Source of the DNA: Oceanimonas doudoroffii
Lineage (GTDB): Bacteria > Pseudomonadota > Gammaproteobacteria > Enterobacterales > Aeromonadaceae
Direction of reading: 5' to 3'
Assembly: GCF_002242685.1 (NCBI RefSeq)
Contig: NZ_NBIM01000010.1
Coordinates: 1-64,000 of the forward strand
Length of the DNA stretch: 64,000 bases
Shown in pieces: positions 36,370 to 45,758 of this stretch. The translations under genes and the position numbers were made by a program. Position 1 is the stretch's first letter. Every line of letters starts with the position of its first letter. The notes under the pieces are model-generated. The model did not search any database, was not told where the DNA came from, and worked only from the letters and a program-made list of their open reading frames with translations.

Positions 36370-38604
36370 ATGCCTACATTCAGGCTCAGCAGCTTGTATA
36401 TCCTGATGGCCTTTGTGTGCATCTTTGCGGCAGGGGTTTATTACACTCACCTAAGCATTATGGCCGACCGAAAGGAACTGCGGCTGCTGATGGAAGAAGT
36501 GGTCGGTGTTCAAGCCGCCGCCATTGAACGCCGCTTGACCCGTTCCCTGTCGTCCACTTACATCCTTGCCCAGGAAGTGCGGCGCAGTAACGGTCAGTTC
36601 AGGGATTTCGACAAGTTTGCCGAAGAAGTCATACAAACTCTGGGCGGTGTATCCAACCTGCAATTAGCCCCAAACGGGATTACCGAAAGAATCTACCCGC
36701 TGGCAGGCAATGAAAAGGGCATTGGCCATAACCTGTTACGACATGACGTGCGCAGAAAGGAAGCCATCCAGGCCATTGAAAGTAAAAAGCTGACCCTGGC
36801 CGGTCCCTTTATGCTGGTACAAGGGCGCATGGGCATGGTGGGCCGTAACCCTGTCTTTCTGGAACAAAACGGCGATCCCTATTTCTGGGGCTTTGCCACG
36901 GCCCTGATTTACCTGGACGATTTGCTTGCCTTTACCGAGTTGGATCAATTGCAGCAAAAAGGCTATGCCTATGAACTGTCACGTTTGCACCCCGATACTG
37001 GCAAGGTGGATATCTTTGCCCGCTCCACCAGCGGACTGGATAAACAGCAAGTCGCCAAAACCATTCGAGTGCCCAATGGAGAATGGACCATCACCATGAG
37101 CCGCCCCGCCAGCTTCACGCTGCCGGTGGTACTGGGCATTATCTTCAGCCTGTTAATCGCAACCCTGTTTGCTCTGCTCATGCGCCGTATTCTGCGAGAG
37201 CCGGAACGGTTACGACTTCTGGTCAAACAGCAAACCGTCCAGCTGGAACACCTGGCCTTTAATGATGATCTCACTGGCCTTGCCAACCGACGCTTTTTCA
37301 CAGAACAACTGGAGCGCACAATCCTTCATTGCCAACGCGAGGGCGAAAGCCTGGCCCTGATGTATCTGGATCTGGATGACTTCAAACGCATCAATGACTC
37401 CACCGGCCATGACGATGGCGATCGGTTACTGATCGAGGTGGCCCTGCGCCTTCGGGCCGCGGTCAGAAAAAGTGATCTAGTCGGCCGCCTGGGTGGGGAT
37501 GAATTTGCGGTGGTGTTGATGAACATAAAAAGGGCCGACAACGCTCGCATGATGGCCGAAAAAATCATCGCCAGTATCAGCAAGCCCATTAAGCTTGCCC
37601 AACATGAAGCCGTGGTCGGCGCCAGTATTGGCATTACCCTGGCGCCGGAAGACGGCACCAGCAGTGGTGAATTGATGCGCAACGCCGATCTCGCCATGTA
37701 TGACTCCAAACGCGCGGGGAAGAACCAGTTTTCCTTTTACAACCCCAAAATGCAGGAGCAGGCCCTTCACGCGATACACCTTGAGGAAGAATTACGCCAG
37801 GCCGTTTGCCGGCAGGAATTTGCGCTGATGTTTCAGCCCATCATCGCTCTGGAACATGGTCGCACCGAAAAGTTCGAGGCCCTGCTGCGCTGGAACCACC
37901 CACAGCGGGGCATGCAGGCGCCGGGCAGCTTTATTGACACGGCAGAGCAGACGGGCCTGATCGTGCCCATCGGTTACTGGGTGATTGAAGCCGCCTGCAA
38001 GTTTGTGCGCCGGCAGATGCACTCGGGCCACAAGGTCAGGCCGGTGGCGGTGAATCTGAGCGTCTGCCAGTTGCGCGAAGCGGACTTTGCAGACAGGGTA
38101 GAAGCCCTGCTGATCCGCCTGCAAATACCGCCCGAGCTGCTGGAGCTGGAAATTACCGAGTCCATGTTGATGGAAAATGTTGATCTCGCCCTGGTGCTGA
38201 TTGAGCACCTTAAACGTCTGGGCATTCGCATTTCCATTGATGATTTTGGTACCGGCTACTCGTCGTTGTCACAACTGCGCCAGTTTCCCGTCAATTCCCT
38301 GAAAATTGACCGCTCCTTTGTCAGGGATTTGGAAAGCAGCCCGATAGACCGGCAAATGGTGGAGGCCATTACCGCCATGGTGCACAAGCTGGATCTGAAA
38401 GTGGTGGCCGAAGGAATTGAAACCGAACAGCAAATGCGGTTTCTGAGGACCATCGGCTGCGACTATGGCCAGGGCTTTCTGTTTGCCAGGCCGCTGGCGA
38501 CGGAGCAGGCGCTGCACTACCACGGCCATGCCAGTCTGGCGAGGAACAACACCGCTACCGATACTGAAACATGCAACCTGACCGCTGCCGGCGGGCGAAC
38601 CTGA
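36370..38604 (+). CDS. CHASE-like sensor diguanylate cyclase/phosphodiesterase (GGDEF-EAL)
   Basis: Membrane-bound c-di-GMP protein of 744 residues. One span at about 7-25, a periplasmic CHASE-type sensor (LEAKVVGVQ-like helix, then AGPFMLVQGRMGMVGRNPVF), a second span around 256-275, a GGDEF domain with canonical GGDEF at 375-379 and an RxxD inhibitory site at 366-369 (five residues before, the correct spacing), and an EAL domain with EALLRW from Glu503, DDFGTGYSSLS and KVVAEGIET. Both catalytic motifs look intact, so it could act as cyclase and phosphodiesterase. It is an addition to the conserved hrpB-thpR region. Confidence 0.92.
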   Translation: MPTFRLSSLYILMAFVCIFAAGVYYTHLSIMADRKELRLLMEEVVGVQAAAIERRLTRSLSSTYILAQEVRRSNGQFRDFDKFAEEVIQTLGGVSNLQLAPNGITERIYPLAGNEKGIGHNLLRHDVRRKEAIQAIESKKLTLAGPFMLVQGRMGMVGRNPVFLEQNGDPYFWGFATALIYLDDLLAFTELDQLQQKGYAYELSRLHPDTGKVDIFARSTSGLDKQQVAKTIRVPNGEWTITMSRPASFTLPVVLGIIFSLLIATLFALLMRRILREPERLRLLVKQQTVQLEHLAFNDDLTGLANRRFFTEQLERTILHCQREGESLALMYLDLDDFKRINDSTGHDDGDRLLIEVALRLRAAVRKSDLVGRLGGDEFAVVLMNIKRADNARMMAEKIIASISKPIKLAQHEAVVGASIGITLAPEDGTSSGELMRNADLAMYDSKRAGKNQFSFYNPKMQEQALHAIHLEEELRQAVCRQEFALMFQPIIALEHGRTEKFEALLRWNHPQRGMQAPGSFIDTAEQTGLIVPIGYWVIEAACKFVRRQMHSGHKVRPVAVNLSVCQLREADFADRVEALLIRLQIPPELLELEITESMLMENVDLALVLIEHLKRLGIRISIDDFGTGYSSLSQLRQFPVNSLKIDRSFVRDLESSPIDRQMVEAITAMVHKLDLKVVAEGIETEQQMRFLRTIGCDYGQGFLFARPLATEQALHYHGHASLARNNTATDTETCNLTAAGGRT

Positions 38605-38613
38605 GAGCATTTC

Positions 38614-39132
38614 ATGGCAAGTAATGACAACCGGCTGTTCCTGGCCTTTCCCGCCGATGAACTGGCGCCGCCCCTGACCCGGCTGCAGCACCGGCTGGCT
38701 CTGCCCGGCCGACGCATTCCGCTCCATCAACTGCACCTGACCCTGCACTTTCTTGGCCAGTGCAGCCCGGAACAACAGGCTTCCCTGCAGCAGCAACTGG
38801 ACAGACTGCCCCTGCCGGGCTTTGAACTGGACCTGGACCGGCTGGGCTGCTTTCCCCGGGCCGGCGTGGTCTGGCTGGGACCGAGTGCCCCGCCACCCGC
38901 GCTGATGCAGCTGGCCGACACCGTGGAGCTCAAATGCCGAGCCTTGGGGGTGGGCAAACCCCACAAGGCCTACCGCCCCCACATCACCCTGTTTCGCCAT
39001 TGCAAAACCGACACCCTGCCCGTTATACAGCCGGTGCATTACCGGCCCCAGTCCCTGTGTCTGTACCGTTCCACCCTGACCGACCAGGGGCCCGAGTACC
39101 ACTGCCTGCAGCGCTGGCCGCTTGCAGAGTAA
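38614..39132 (+). CDS. thpR: RNA 2',3'-cyclic phosphodiesterase
   Basis: 2H-family enzyme, 172 residues (LigT/ThpR), which opens 2',3'-cyclic phosphates at RNA ends and in vitro ligates tRNA halves. The two HxTx motifs are HLTL (41-44) and HITL (123-126). It starts 9 bases after the GGDEF-EAL stop and could be co-transcribed. In E. coli the same gene lies beside hrpB and sfsA. Confidence 0.92.
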   Translation: MASNDNRLFLAFPADELAPPLTRLQHRLALPGRRIPLHQLHLTLHFLGQCSPEQQASLQQQLDRLPLPGFELDLDRLGCFPRAGVVWLGPSAPPPALMQLADTVELKCRALGVGKPHKAYRPHITLFRHCKTDTLPVIQPVHYRPQSLCLYRSTLTDQGPEYHCLQRWPLAE

Positions 39133-39192
39133 AGTGTTGCCGGGAGCACCACACTGCAAAGCAGAGTCCCTTGCCCGACGGCATTGCACGGC

Positions 39193-39903
39193 CTAACAGC
39201 CAAGCTCAACCGGCAGCGGCTCAATCAACGTCATGCCGTCCGGAGAAATCGCCGCCTTCCAGGCCAGGCATTCCACGCCGGCGGCCACGGCCTCACGCAC
39301 CAGCGCAGCATATTTTGAGTCCAGGTGCTCGGCGGGGCTGACCCGCTCAATGCCGGTGTGCAGCACGCAAAACAGCATCACGGCCCGGTGGCCGGCCTGG
39401 GCACACTCCATCAGTTCGCGCACATGCTTTTGCGCCCGCACGCTCTGGGTATCGGGAAAAAAGCCATTACCCTGCCCTTCATGCAGGGTCACGCTTTTCA
39501 CCTCCACATAGCAGTCGGGCAGGTTGGGGCCGCTCAGCATAAAGTCGATGCGACTGTTCTCGGCACCGTAACGCACCTCGGCGCGCACACGCTCATAGCC
39601 GGCCAGGGCAGCTATACGCTGTTCGCTCAACGCCTCGGCCACCAGCTGGTTGGCCCGGGCGGTGTTGACGCAAATCAAGTCCCCGGCGTCGTCCCGGCAC
39701 AGCTCCCAGGTGTGGGCATATTTGCGTTTGGGATTGTCGGAGGTGGAGTAATACACGCGCCAGCCGGGTTCGGCGCAGCCGGTCATACGACCGGTGTTGG
39801 GGCAGTGCAGAGTCAACTCGTTATCATCGACAATAATGTCGGCCAGAAAGCGTTTATAACGCCGAATCAGCCGTCCCTGAGCCAGGGTAGAGGCAAAATG
39901 CAA
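39193..39903 (-). CDS. sfsA: DNA/RNA nuclease SfsA family protein
   Basis: 236 residues, close to E. coli SfsA (234). It shows RLIRRYKRFLADI, LHCPNTGRMTGCAEPG, YSTSDNPKRKYAHTWEL, GAENSRIDFML, YVEVKSVTL and AVLHTGIERVSPA-like blocks (here CVLHTGIERVSPAEH). The PD-(D/E)xK-type core supports nuclease activity; the sugar-fermentation name is historical. The frame is open 64 codons upstream with unlike composition; I chose TTG 39903 because homology begins there (xHFAS matching xEFSP) and TAGGT lies 6 bases upstream. It is divergent from dksA. Confidence 0.88.
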   Translation of the reverse strand: MHFASTLAQGRLIRRYKRFLADIIVDDNELTLHCPNTGRMTGCAEPGWRVYYSTSDNPKRKYAHTWELCRDDAGDLICVNTARANQLVAEALSEQRIAALAGYERVRAEVRYGAENSRIDFMLSGPNLPDCYVEVKSVTLHEGQGNGFFPDTQSVRAQKHVRELMECAQAGHRAVMLFCVLHTGIERVSPAEHLDSKYAALVREAVAAGVECLAWKAAISPDGMTLIEPLPVELGC

Positions 39904-40102
39904 AATAATACCTATAGTTGTTGAAATGACGTGAAATGGTAACCGTAGCAGGGTCAGGGCCTCCAGCCTTGAAAAGTGAAAGGCCCGCCCCCATCTGGAG
40001 TGCTCACCAAAAGAGATGCCACCTCTTTGGGTGGTTATCGTGGTTTGCGAACACCGGCCATGGCCGTTCGAAGACCACTTTCGCAGAAACAGCACGGTAA
40101 AA

Positions 40103-40132
40103 TTGCGTTGCCAATATGCTTTCTGCTATAGA
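40103..40132 (+). promoter_or_regulatory. Candidate dksA promoter
   Basis: TTGCGT (40103-40108), an 18-bp spacer and TATAGA (40127-40132), about 55 bases before the dksA start. It lies in the 280-base sfsA/dksA divergent gap, which holds no gene. Confidence 0.4.
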
Positions 40133-40185
40133 TAGCCGCTTCTCAAGTTAGGTTGGCGCAATATTTGCTTTTTAGGAGATACGGA

Positions 40186-40638
40186 ATGCCAGCAGTCGAA
40201 ACCAAAAAATCTCTCGGTATTCTGGCTATTGCCGGTGTTGAGCCCTACCAGGCCAAGCCCGACGAAGAATACATGAACGAAGCGCAAAAAACGCACTTCC
40301 GCAAGATTCTGGGCGCCTGGCGCAATCAATTGCGCGAAGAAGTGGATCGCACCGTGGGCCACATGAAGGACGAGGCCGCCAACTTCCCCGATCCGGTTGA
40401 CCGGGCCGCCCAGGAAGAAGAGTTTGCCCTTGAGCTGCGTGCCCGGGATCGGGAGCGTAAACTGATCAAGAAGATCGAAAAAACCCTGCAGAAAATCGAC
40501 GACGACGATTTCGGTTTTTGCGAGCACTGTGGTGTGGAAATCGGCATTCGCCGGCTGGAAGCCCGCCCCACCGCCGATCTGTGCATCGACTGCAAGACAC
40601 TGGCCGAGATCAAGGAAAAGCAGATGGCCGGTTACTGA
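40186..40638 (+). CDS. dksA: RNA polymerase-binding transcription factor DksA
   Basis: 150 residues; binds the RNA polymerase secondary channel and, with ppGpp, controls rRNA and amino-acid promoters. The coiled-coil tip DPVDRA (Asp69, Asp72) is intact, and the zinc finger is CEHC...CIDC near the C-terminus. ATG 40186 (MPAVETKKS) follows TAGGAGA; an upstream GTG/ATG-like extension is not supported. An rrn P1 promoter, its main class of target, is at the left end of this window. gluQ follows after 15 bases. Confidence 0.96.
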   Translation: MPAVETKKSLGILAIAGVEPYQAKPDEEYMNEAQKTHFRKILGAWRNQLREEVDRTVGHMKDEAANFPDPVDRAAQEEEFALELRARDRERKLIKKIEKTLQKIDDDDFGFCEHCGVEIGIRRLEARPTADLCIDCKTLAEIKEKQMAGY

Positions 40639-40653
40639 CCGGTCCGTTACGCC

Positions 40654-41577
40654 ATGAACACCACAGCGCCCGACCGCTACACAGGGCGCTTTGCTCCCTC
40701 CCCCAGCGGTCCCCTTCATTTCGGCTCCCTTGTCGCCGCCCTCGGCAGTTACCTGCAGGCACGCAGCCTGGCGGGGCGATGGCTGGTGCGCATGGAGGAT
40801 CTGGATCCGCCCCGGGAAGTGCCCGGTGCCGCCGACGACATATTGCGCACCCTGGATGCCTTTGGCCTGCACTGGGACGGCGAGCTGGTCTATCAGAGCC
40901 GGCGCCACGGCCGCTATCAGCAGATACTGGACGACTGGGCCAGCCGCGGCCTGATTTATCACTGCCACTGCACCCGCAAACAGATTGCCGCCGCCGGTGG
41001 CCTCTATACCGGCCACTGCCGCGAGCTCGGCTTGCCGGCGAAAAATGCCGCCGTGCGGCTGAAAATGACCACACCGGTCTATGGCTTTGAGGATGGCCTG
41101 CAGGGCGCCGTGTCGGTGGACGAGCGGCTTTCGGAAGAGGACTTTATCGTGCGCCGGCGCGACGGCCTCTATGCCTACAACCTGGCGGTGGTGATCGATG
41201 ACATGGACGCGGGTGTCACACAGGTAGTGCGCGGCGCCGACCTGCTGGAACCCACGGTACGCCAGATTGCCCTCTACCGGCTGCTGCACGCTCCCGAACC
41301 GGGCTGGCTGCACCTGCCGCTGGCGGTGCACGGCGGCCACAAACTGTCAAAGCAGAACCATGCGCCGGCCCTCGACACTCGGGCCCCGGGGCATGCCCTG
41401 TGGCAGGCGCTGACCTTTCTGGGACAGCAGCCACCAACGGATCTATTCGGTGCCGGCGCGACCGAGCTGCTGGCCTGGGCGGTGCGCAACTGGCGCCTGG
41501 AGAAGGTGCCCAAAGGGCCACAGATTGAGCTGAATTGCACCGACAGTTCGCATTTTCAGCGCCCTGCGCTATCATAG
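40654..41577 (+). CDS. gluQ: Glutamyl-Q tRNA(Asp) synthetase
   Basis: 307 residues; attaches glutamate to queuosine in the anticodon loop of tRNA-Asp. It resembles the catalytic part of glutamyl-tRNA synthetase without the anticodon-binding domain: GRFAPSPSGPLHFGSLVAAL (HIGH-like), zinc-binding CHC...C region (YHCHCTRK, YTGHCREL) and KLSKQNHAP (KMSKS-like). The dksA-gluQ arrangement is widely conserved. Confidence 0.94.
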   Translation: MNTTAPDRYTGRFAPSPSGPLHFGSLVAALGSYLQARSLAGRWLVRMEDLDPPREVPGAADDILRTLDAFGLHWDGELVYQSRRHGRYQQILDDWASRGLIYHCHCTRKQIAAAGGLYTGHCRELGLPAKNAAVRLKMTTPVYGFEDGLQGAVSVDERLSEEDFIVRRRDGLYAYNLAVVIDDMDAGVTQVVRGADLLEPTVRQIALYRLLHAPEPGWLHLPLAVHGGHKLSKQNHAPALDTRAPGHALWQALTFLGQQPPTDLFGAGATELLAWAVRNWRLEKVPKGPQIELNCTDSSHFQRPALS

Positions 41578-41616
41578 TGCGCCGATTTTTCAACCCCGAG
41601 CCCCGCGAGGTGTCCC

Positions 41617-43017
41617 ATTTTTTCCCAGATTGCCGGCTTTTGTAAAAAGCTGCTGACCCGACAACAGGAGGCGTTGCCCTTGCAACCCGTGGTACTGACG
41701 CGCGACCAGCACGGTATTTCGCGCCGACAAATCAGTGAGAACGCCCTCAAGGTACTCTATCGCCTGAACAAGGCAGGCTTTGACGCCTACCTGGTGGGCG
41801 GTGGCGTGCGCGACCTGCTGCTGGGACGCCAGCCCAAAGACTTCGACGTGGCCACCAATGCCACGCCCGAGCAGGTCAAGGGGCTGTTCAGCAACTGCCG
41901 GCTGGTGGGGCGTCGCTTTCGCCTGGCCCATGTGTTGTTTGGCCGCGACGTGATCGAGGTGGCCACCTTTCGCGGCCATCATCACAGCGTCAACACCAGC
42001 AAGCACATCTCCGCCCGTTCCAAGGAAGGCATGCTGCTGCGCGACAACGTCTACGGCACCATAGAGGAAGACGCCGAACGTCGCGACTTTACCGTCAACG
42101 CCCTTTACTACAACATTGCCGACTTCACCGTGCACGGCTTTGCCGGCGGCCTGGCCGATCTGGAAGCCCGCCGCCTGGAGCTGATTGGCGATCCCCAAAC
42201 CCGCTACCGGGAAGATCCGGTGCGCATGCTGCGAGCGGTACGTTTCTCCGCCAAGCTGGGACTGTCCATCAGTCCGCGCACCGAAGCCCCGATCAAGGAG
42301 CTGGCGCCGCTGCTGACCGATATTCCCCCGGCCCGGCTGTTTGAGGAGACCCTCAAGCTGCTGCTGGCCGGCCAGGGCGTGGAAACCTATCGCCAACTGC
42401 AGCACTACGGCCTGTTCGCGCCGCTGTTTCCGGAAGCCGCCGAGGTCATGGGGCGAGGCAACAACCGTTATGGCCGCTTTATCGAGCTGGCCCTGGCCAA
42501 TACCGACGAGCGCATCGCCCAGGATCAACGGGTCACCCCCGCCTTCCTCTACGCCGCCCTGCTGTGGGGCCCGGTGGAAACCCGCACTCAGGAATTCGTC
42601 AACGAGGGCGGGCTGGGCTATCACGATGCCTTTATGCTGGCCGCCGACGACGTGATTGGCCGCCAGGTGAAAAGCGTGGCCATACCACGGCGCTTCAGCA
42701 CCGTGGTGCGCGATATCTGGCAACTGCAGGACAGGCTCACCAAGCGCGCTGGCAAGCGCCCCTTCCGCCTGCTGGAGCACCCGAAATTCCGCGCCGGCTA
42801 CGACTTTCTGCTGCTGCGGGCCGAGCTGGATCCGCGCCTCAAGGAGCTGGCCGAATGGTGGACCGAGTTCCAGCAGGCCAACCCGGTGGAGCGCCACCCG
42901 GCGGAGCGTCATTCGGCCGAGCGTCAGCCACAAAGCCGCAATGACGAGGGCAAGGACGGCGGCGGTCGCAAGCGCAAGCGCCCCCGCCGCCGGCCGCGCC
43001 GGAGAAAAGAGTCGTGA
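41617..43017 (+). CDS. pcnB: Poly(A) polymerase I, probable AUU start
   Basis: 466 residues (E. coli 465). Adds poly(A) tails to RNA 3' ends and so promotes decay. Nucleotidyltransferase signature [20 protein letters not shown], then [11 protein letters not shown] and [15 protein letters not shown]; a basic Arg/Lys-rich tail ends the protein. Homology to the E. coli N-terminus (FCRKxL) begins upstream of every ATG/GTG/TTG: translation of [17 protein letters not shown] starts at ATT 41617 with GAGGTG 4 bases before. E. coli pcnB is known to start with AUU. A TTG at 41674 would give a protein lacking the conserved N-terminus. folK overlaps by 4 bases. Confidence 0.9.
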   Translation: MFSQIAGFCKKLLTRQQEALPLQPVVLTRDQHGISRRQISENALKVLYRLNKAGFDAYLVGGGVRDLLLGRQPKDFDVATNATPEQVKGLFSNCRLVGRRFRLAHVLFGRDVIEVATFRGHHHSVNTSKHISARSKEGMLLRDNVYGTIEEDAERRDFTVNALYYNIADFTVHGFAGGLADLEARRLELIGDPQTRYREDPVRMLRAVRFSAKLGLSISPRTEAPIKELAPLLTDIPPARLFEETLKLLLAGQGVETYRQLQHYGLFAPLFPEAAEVMGRGNNRYGRFIELALANTDERIAQDQRVTPAFLYAALLWGPVETRTQEFVNEGGLGYHDAFMLAADDVIGRQVKSVAIPRRFSTVVRDIWQLQDRLTKRAGKRPFRLLEHPKFRAGYDFLLLRAELDPRLKELAEWWTEFQQANPVERHPAERHSAERQPQSRNDEGKDGGGRKRKRPRRRPRRRKES

Positions 43018-43502
43018 CCACGGTGTATGTGGCCCTGGGCGCCAATCTGAATGCGCCCCTGAGACGTATTCGTGCCGCCCAGCAGGCCCTGCTGGCACTG
43101 GCCGAGCCCGGCAGCCTGCGCCACTCGCCGCTGTACAGCAGCAAGCCGATGGGGCCTGCGGATCAGCCCGACTACATTAACGGCGTCTCGGTATTTGACA
43201 CCCAACTGGCGCCCCATGCCCTGCTCGATGCCCTGCAGGCCATCGAGCAGCGGGAAGGTCGGGTGCGCAAGGATGAACGCTGGGGCCCTCGGGCGCTCGA
43301 TCTCGATCTGCTGCTCTATGGTGAGCAGCAACTCGACGACGAGCGCCTGACCGTGCCCCACTACGGCATGAAGCAACGGGAATTCGTACTCTACCCGCTG
43401 GCAGATCTGGCTCCCAGCCTGACCCTGCCCTGCGGCACCAGCCTCTCCTCCCTGCTGCAACAATGCCCCCTTAATGGCATGACCCCTCTGCCCGAGCAGT
43501 AA
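43014..43502 (+). CDS. folK: 2-amino-4-hydroxy-6-hydroxymethyldihydropteridine pyrophosphokinase
   Basis: HPPK, 162 residues, transfers pyrophosphate from ATP to the pterin in folate synthesis. [10 protein letters not shown] at the start, [12 protein letters not shown] and the signature [15 protein letters not shown] are present. It starts with GTG 43014, overlapping the pcnB stop (GTGA), so it is translationally coupled to pcnB. panB follows after 12 bases. Confidence 0.94.
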   Translation: MTTVYVALGANLNAPLRRIRAAQQALLALAEPGSLRHSPLYSSKPMGPADQPDYINGVSVFDTQLAPHALLDALQAIEQREGRVRKDERWGPRALDLDLLLYGEQQLDDERLTVPHYGMKQREFVLYPLADLAPSLTLPCGTSLSSLLQQCPLNGMTPLPEQ

Positions 43503-43514
43503 CAGGAAACCATA

Positions 43515-44309
43515 ATGAGCAAAATCACCACCGCCCGGCTGCAGGCCATGAAGCAGGCCGGGGAAAAGATCGCCATGATCACCGCCTACGACGCCACCTT
43601 TGCCGCCCTGTTTGAACAGGCCGGCGTGCACGCCATTCTGATTGGCGACTCCCTCGGCATGGTGCTGCAGGGCGAAAGCAGCACGCTGGGCGTGACCGTG
43701 GACAACATGGCCTACCATACCAAAAGTGTGGCCAACGGCTGTGAAAAGGCGTTTATTGTCGCCGATATGCCGTTTATGAGCTATAGCACGCCCGAGCAGG
43801 CCTGTGCCAATGCCGCCACCCTGATGCGGGCAGGCGCCCATATGGTGAAACTGGAAGGCGGCGACTGGCTGGCTGACACCGTGCAGCAGCTGACCCGCCA
43901 GGGCGTGCCGGTGTGCGGCCACCTGGGGCTTACTCCCCAGTCGGTACACGTGTTTGGCGGCTTCAAGCTGCAGGGGCGCGAGGCCGAACAGGCCGAACAG
44001 ATCAAGCATCATGCCAAAGCGCTGGAAGCCGCCGGCATACAGCTGCTGGTGCTGGAGTGCGTTCCCAGCCGGCTCGCTGCCGACATCAGCCGCATGCTGT
44101 CCATACCGGTCATCGGCATTGGCGCCGGCGCCGATACCGATGGCCAGGTGCTGGTGATGCAGGATGCCCTCGGCCTGACCACCGGCTATGTGCCCAAATT
44201 CACCAAGAACTTTCTTGCCGACGGCGGCAATGTGAAGGCCGCTATCGAGACCTATGTGGCCGAGGTGGCCGCAGGCCGCTTTCCCGGCCCCGAGCACAGC
44301 TTCAACTGA
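43515..44309 (+). CDS. panB: 3-methyl-2-oxobutanoate hydroxymethyltransferase
   Basis: First enzyme of pantothenate synthesis, 264 residues. [30 protein letters not shown], [16 protein letters not shown] segment ([11 protein letters not shown]), MVKLEGG and [15 protein letters not shown] are conserved KPHMT blocks that bind Mg and ketoisovalerate. It is part of a run pcnB-folK-panB-panC with tight spacing. Confidence 0.95.
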   Translation: MSKITTARLQAMKQAGEKIAMITAYDATFAALFEQAGVHAILIGDSLGMVLQGESSTLGVTVDNMAYHTKSVANGCEKAFIVADMPFMSYSTPEQACANAATLMRAGAHMVKLEGGDWLADTVQQLTRQGVPVCGHLGLTPQSVHVFGGFKLQGREAEQAEQIKHHAKALEAAGIQLLVLECVPSRLAADISRMLSIPVIGIGAGADTDGQVLVMQDALGLTTGYVPKFTKNFLADGGNVKAAIETYVAEVAAGRFPGPEHSFN

Positions 44310-44319
44310 GAGAACTTCC

Positions 44320-45165
44320 ATGCAACTGGTCAGTACCATTGAACAGCTGCGCGCCACCGTCACCGAATGGCGCCGCGCCGGACTGCGCATCGGCTTTGTG
44401 CCCACCATGGGCAACCTGCATAACGGCCATCTGGAGCTGGTACGCCGGGCCCGGCAGCAGGCCGATAGGGTGGTGGTGAGCATTTTCGTCAACCCCCTGC
44501 AGTTTGACCGGGCCGCCGATCTGGACGCCTATCCGCGCACCCTGGAGCAGGACTGCGAGCGCCTCGGCGATCTGGCGGAGCTGGTGTTTACCCCTACTCC
44601 CGCGCTGATGTATCCCCACGGTCAGCAGCAGCAAACCAAGGTCAGCGTACCCGGGGTATCCGAGGTGCTGGAAGGCGCCCTGCGCCCGGGCCACTTTGAC
44701 GGCGTCAGCACTGTGGTGTGCAAGCTGTTCAACCTGGTGCAGCCCGACCTGGCCTGCTTTGGGGAAAAGGACTACCAGCAACTGGCACTGATCCGTAAAA
44801 TGACCGCGGATCTGAACCTGCCGGTGGAGATCATCGGCGTGCCCACGGTGCGTGCCGACGACGGCCTGGCGCTGAGCTCCCGCAACGGCTACCTGACCGA
44901 GGCCGAGCGGGCACAGGCGCCGGAGCTGGCCGCCACCATGAACTGGCTGGCCGAACGTCTGGCCGCCGGCGAGCGTGATCTCGAACGGCTGGCCGCCGAT
45001 GGCCGCACCCGGCTCGATAATGCCGGTTTTCGTACCGACGGCATCGACATGGTGGATGCCGACACCCTGACCGAGCTGACCGAGCACAGCCGGGCCGTGG
45101 TAATTTTGATGGCCGCCTTTCTGGGCAAGGCCAGACTGATCGACAACCAGGTGGTGGCGCTGTAG
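44320..45165 (+). CDS. panC: Pantothenate synthetase
   Basis: 281 residues; joins pantoate and beta-alanine with [21 protein letters not shown] (HIGH-type ATP site), [23 protein letters not shown] and [10 protein letters not shown] (KMSKS-like) are all present. I chose ATG 44320 ([14 protein letters not shown]), 10 bases after the panB stop; a frame open upstream runs through panB. Confidence 0.95.
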   Translation: MQLVSTIEQLRATVTEWRRAGLRIGFVPTMGNLHNGHLELVRRARQQADRVVVSIFVNPLQFDRAADLDAYPRTLEQDCERLGDLAELVFTPTPALMYPHGQQQQTKVSVPGVSEVLEGALRPGHFDGVSTVVCKLFNLVQPDLACFGEKDYQQLALIRKMTADLNLPVEIIGVPTVRADDGLALSSRNGYLTEAERAQAPELAATMNWLAERLAAGERDLERLAADGRTRLDNAGFRTDGIDMVDADTLTELTEHSRAVVILMAAFLGKARLIDNQVVAL

Positions 45166-45286
45166 AACCATCATCGTTTTTTGGCAGGATAGCCGGACGG
45201 GGCGCAAATGATGCAGCCCCGGTCGCATCGGCCCGGTGATCCCGCCCTTTACGCCTCCAAGGCGGTAACAACGGAGACAAGTGAAC

Positions 45287-45673
45287 ATGGATATGCAACG
45301 CATCATGCTCAGGGGAAAACTGCACCAGGCCCGGGTGACCCACGCCGAGCTCAACTACGAAGGCTCCTGCGCCATCGATCAGGATCTGCTGGATGCGGTC
45401 AACATTCGCGAATATGAGCAGATCGACATTTACAATATCGAGAACGGCGAGCGTTTTCACACCTACGCCATTTCCGGCGAACGGGGCTCAAAGATGATCT
45501 CCCTGAACGGCGCCGCCGCCCGCAAGGCCGCCGTGGGCGATCGCATCATCATCTGCGCCTATGCGCCCATGAGCGAGCAGCAGATCGAATCCTACGACCC
45601 GAACCTGGTTTACCTGGACGCCGACAACAATATCGTGCGCACCAGCAAGAACATTCCGCTGCAACTGGCCTGA
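45287..45673 (+). CDS. panD: Aspartate 1-decarboxylase precursor
   Basis: Pyruvoyl enzyme making beta-alanine from aspartate. The self-cleavage site is EGSC: Ser becomes the pyruvoyl group. With ATG 45287 (MDMQRIML) the Ser is residue 27; ATG 45293 would make it Ser25, the E. coli number, but ATG 45287 has better spacing to GGAGA (9 bases). A GTG at 45281 is also in frame. About 120 bases separate it from panC, so it could have its own promoter. It supplies the beta-alanine used by PanC. Confidence 0.94.
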   Translation: MDMQRIMLRGKLHQARVTHAELNYEGSCAIDQDLLDAVNIREYEQIDIYNIENGERFHTYAISGERGSKMISLNGAAARKAAVGDRIIICAYAPMSEQQIESYDPNLVYLDADNNIVRTSKNIPLQLA

Positions 45674-45697
45674 TAACCGGTTTTCACCGCGGTAAAC

Positions 45698-45726
45698 AAA
45701 AAAGGCAGCCAACTGGCTGCCTTTTT
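45698..45726. terminator. Bidirectional terminator, panD / yadH
   Basis: AAAAAAGGCAGCC-AACT-GGCTGCCTTTTT between converging genes; about 12-bp stem with A- and T-tracts. Confidence 0.92.
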
Positions 45727-45758
45727 GCTTGATGGTTGCTCTCCGGTCTCGCGGCCGT

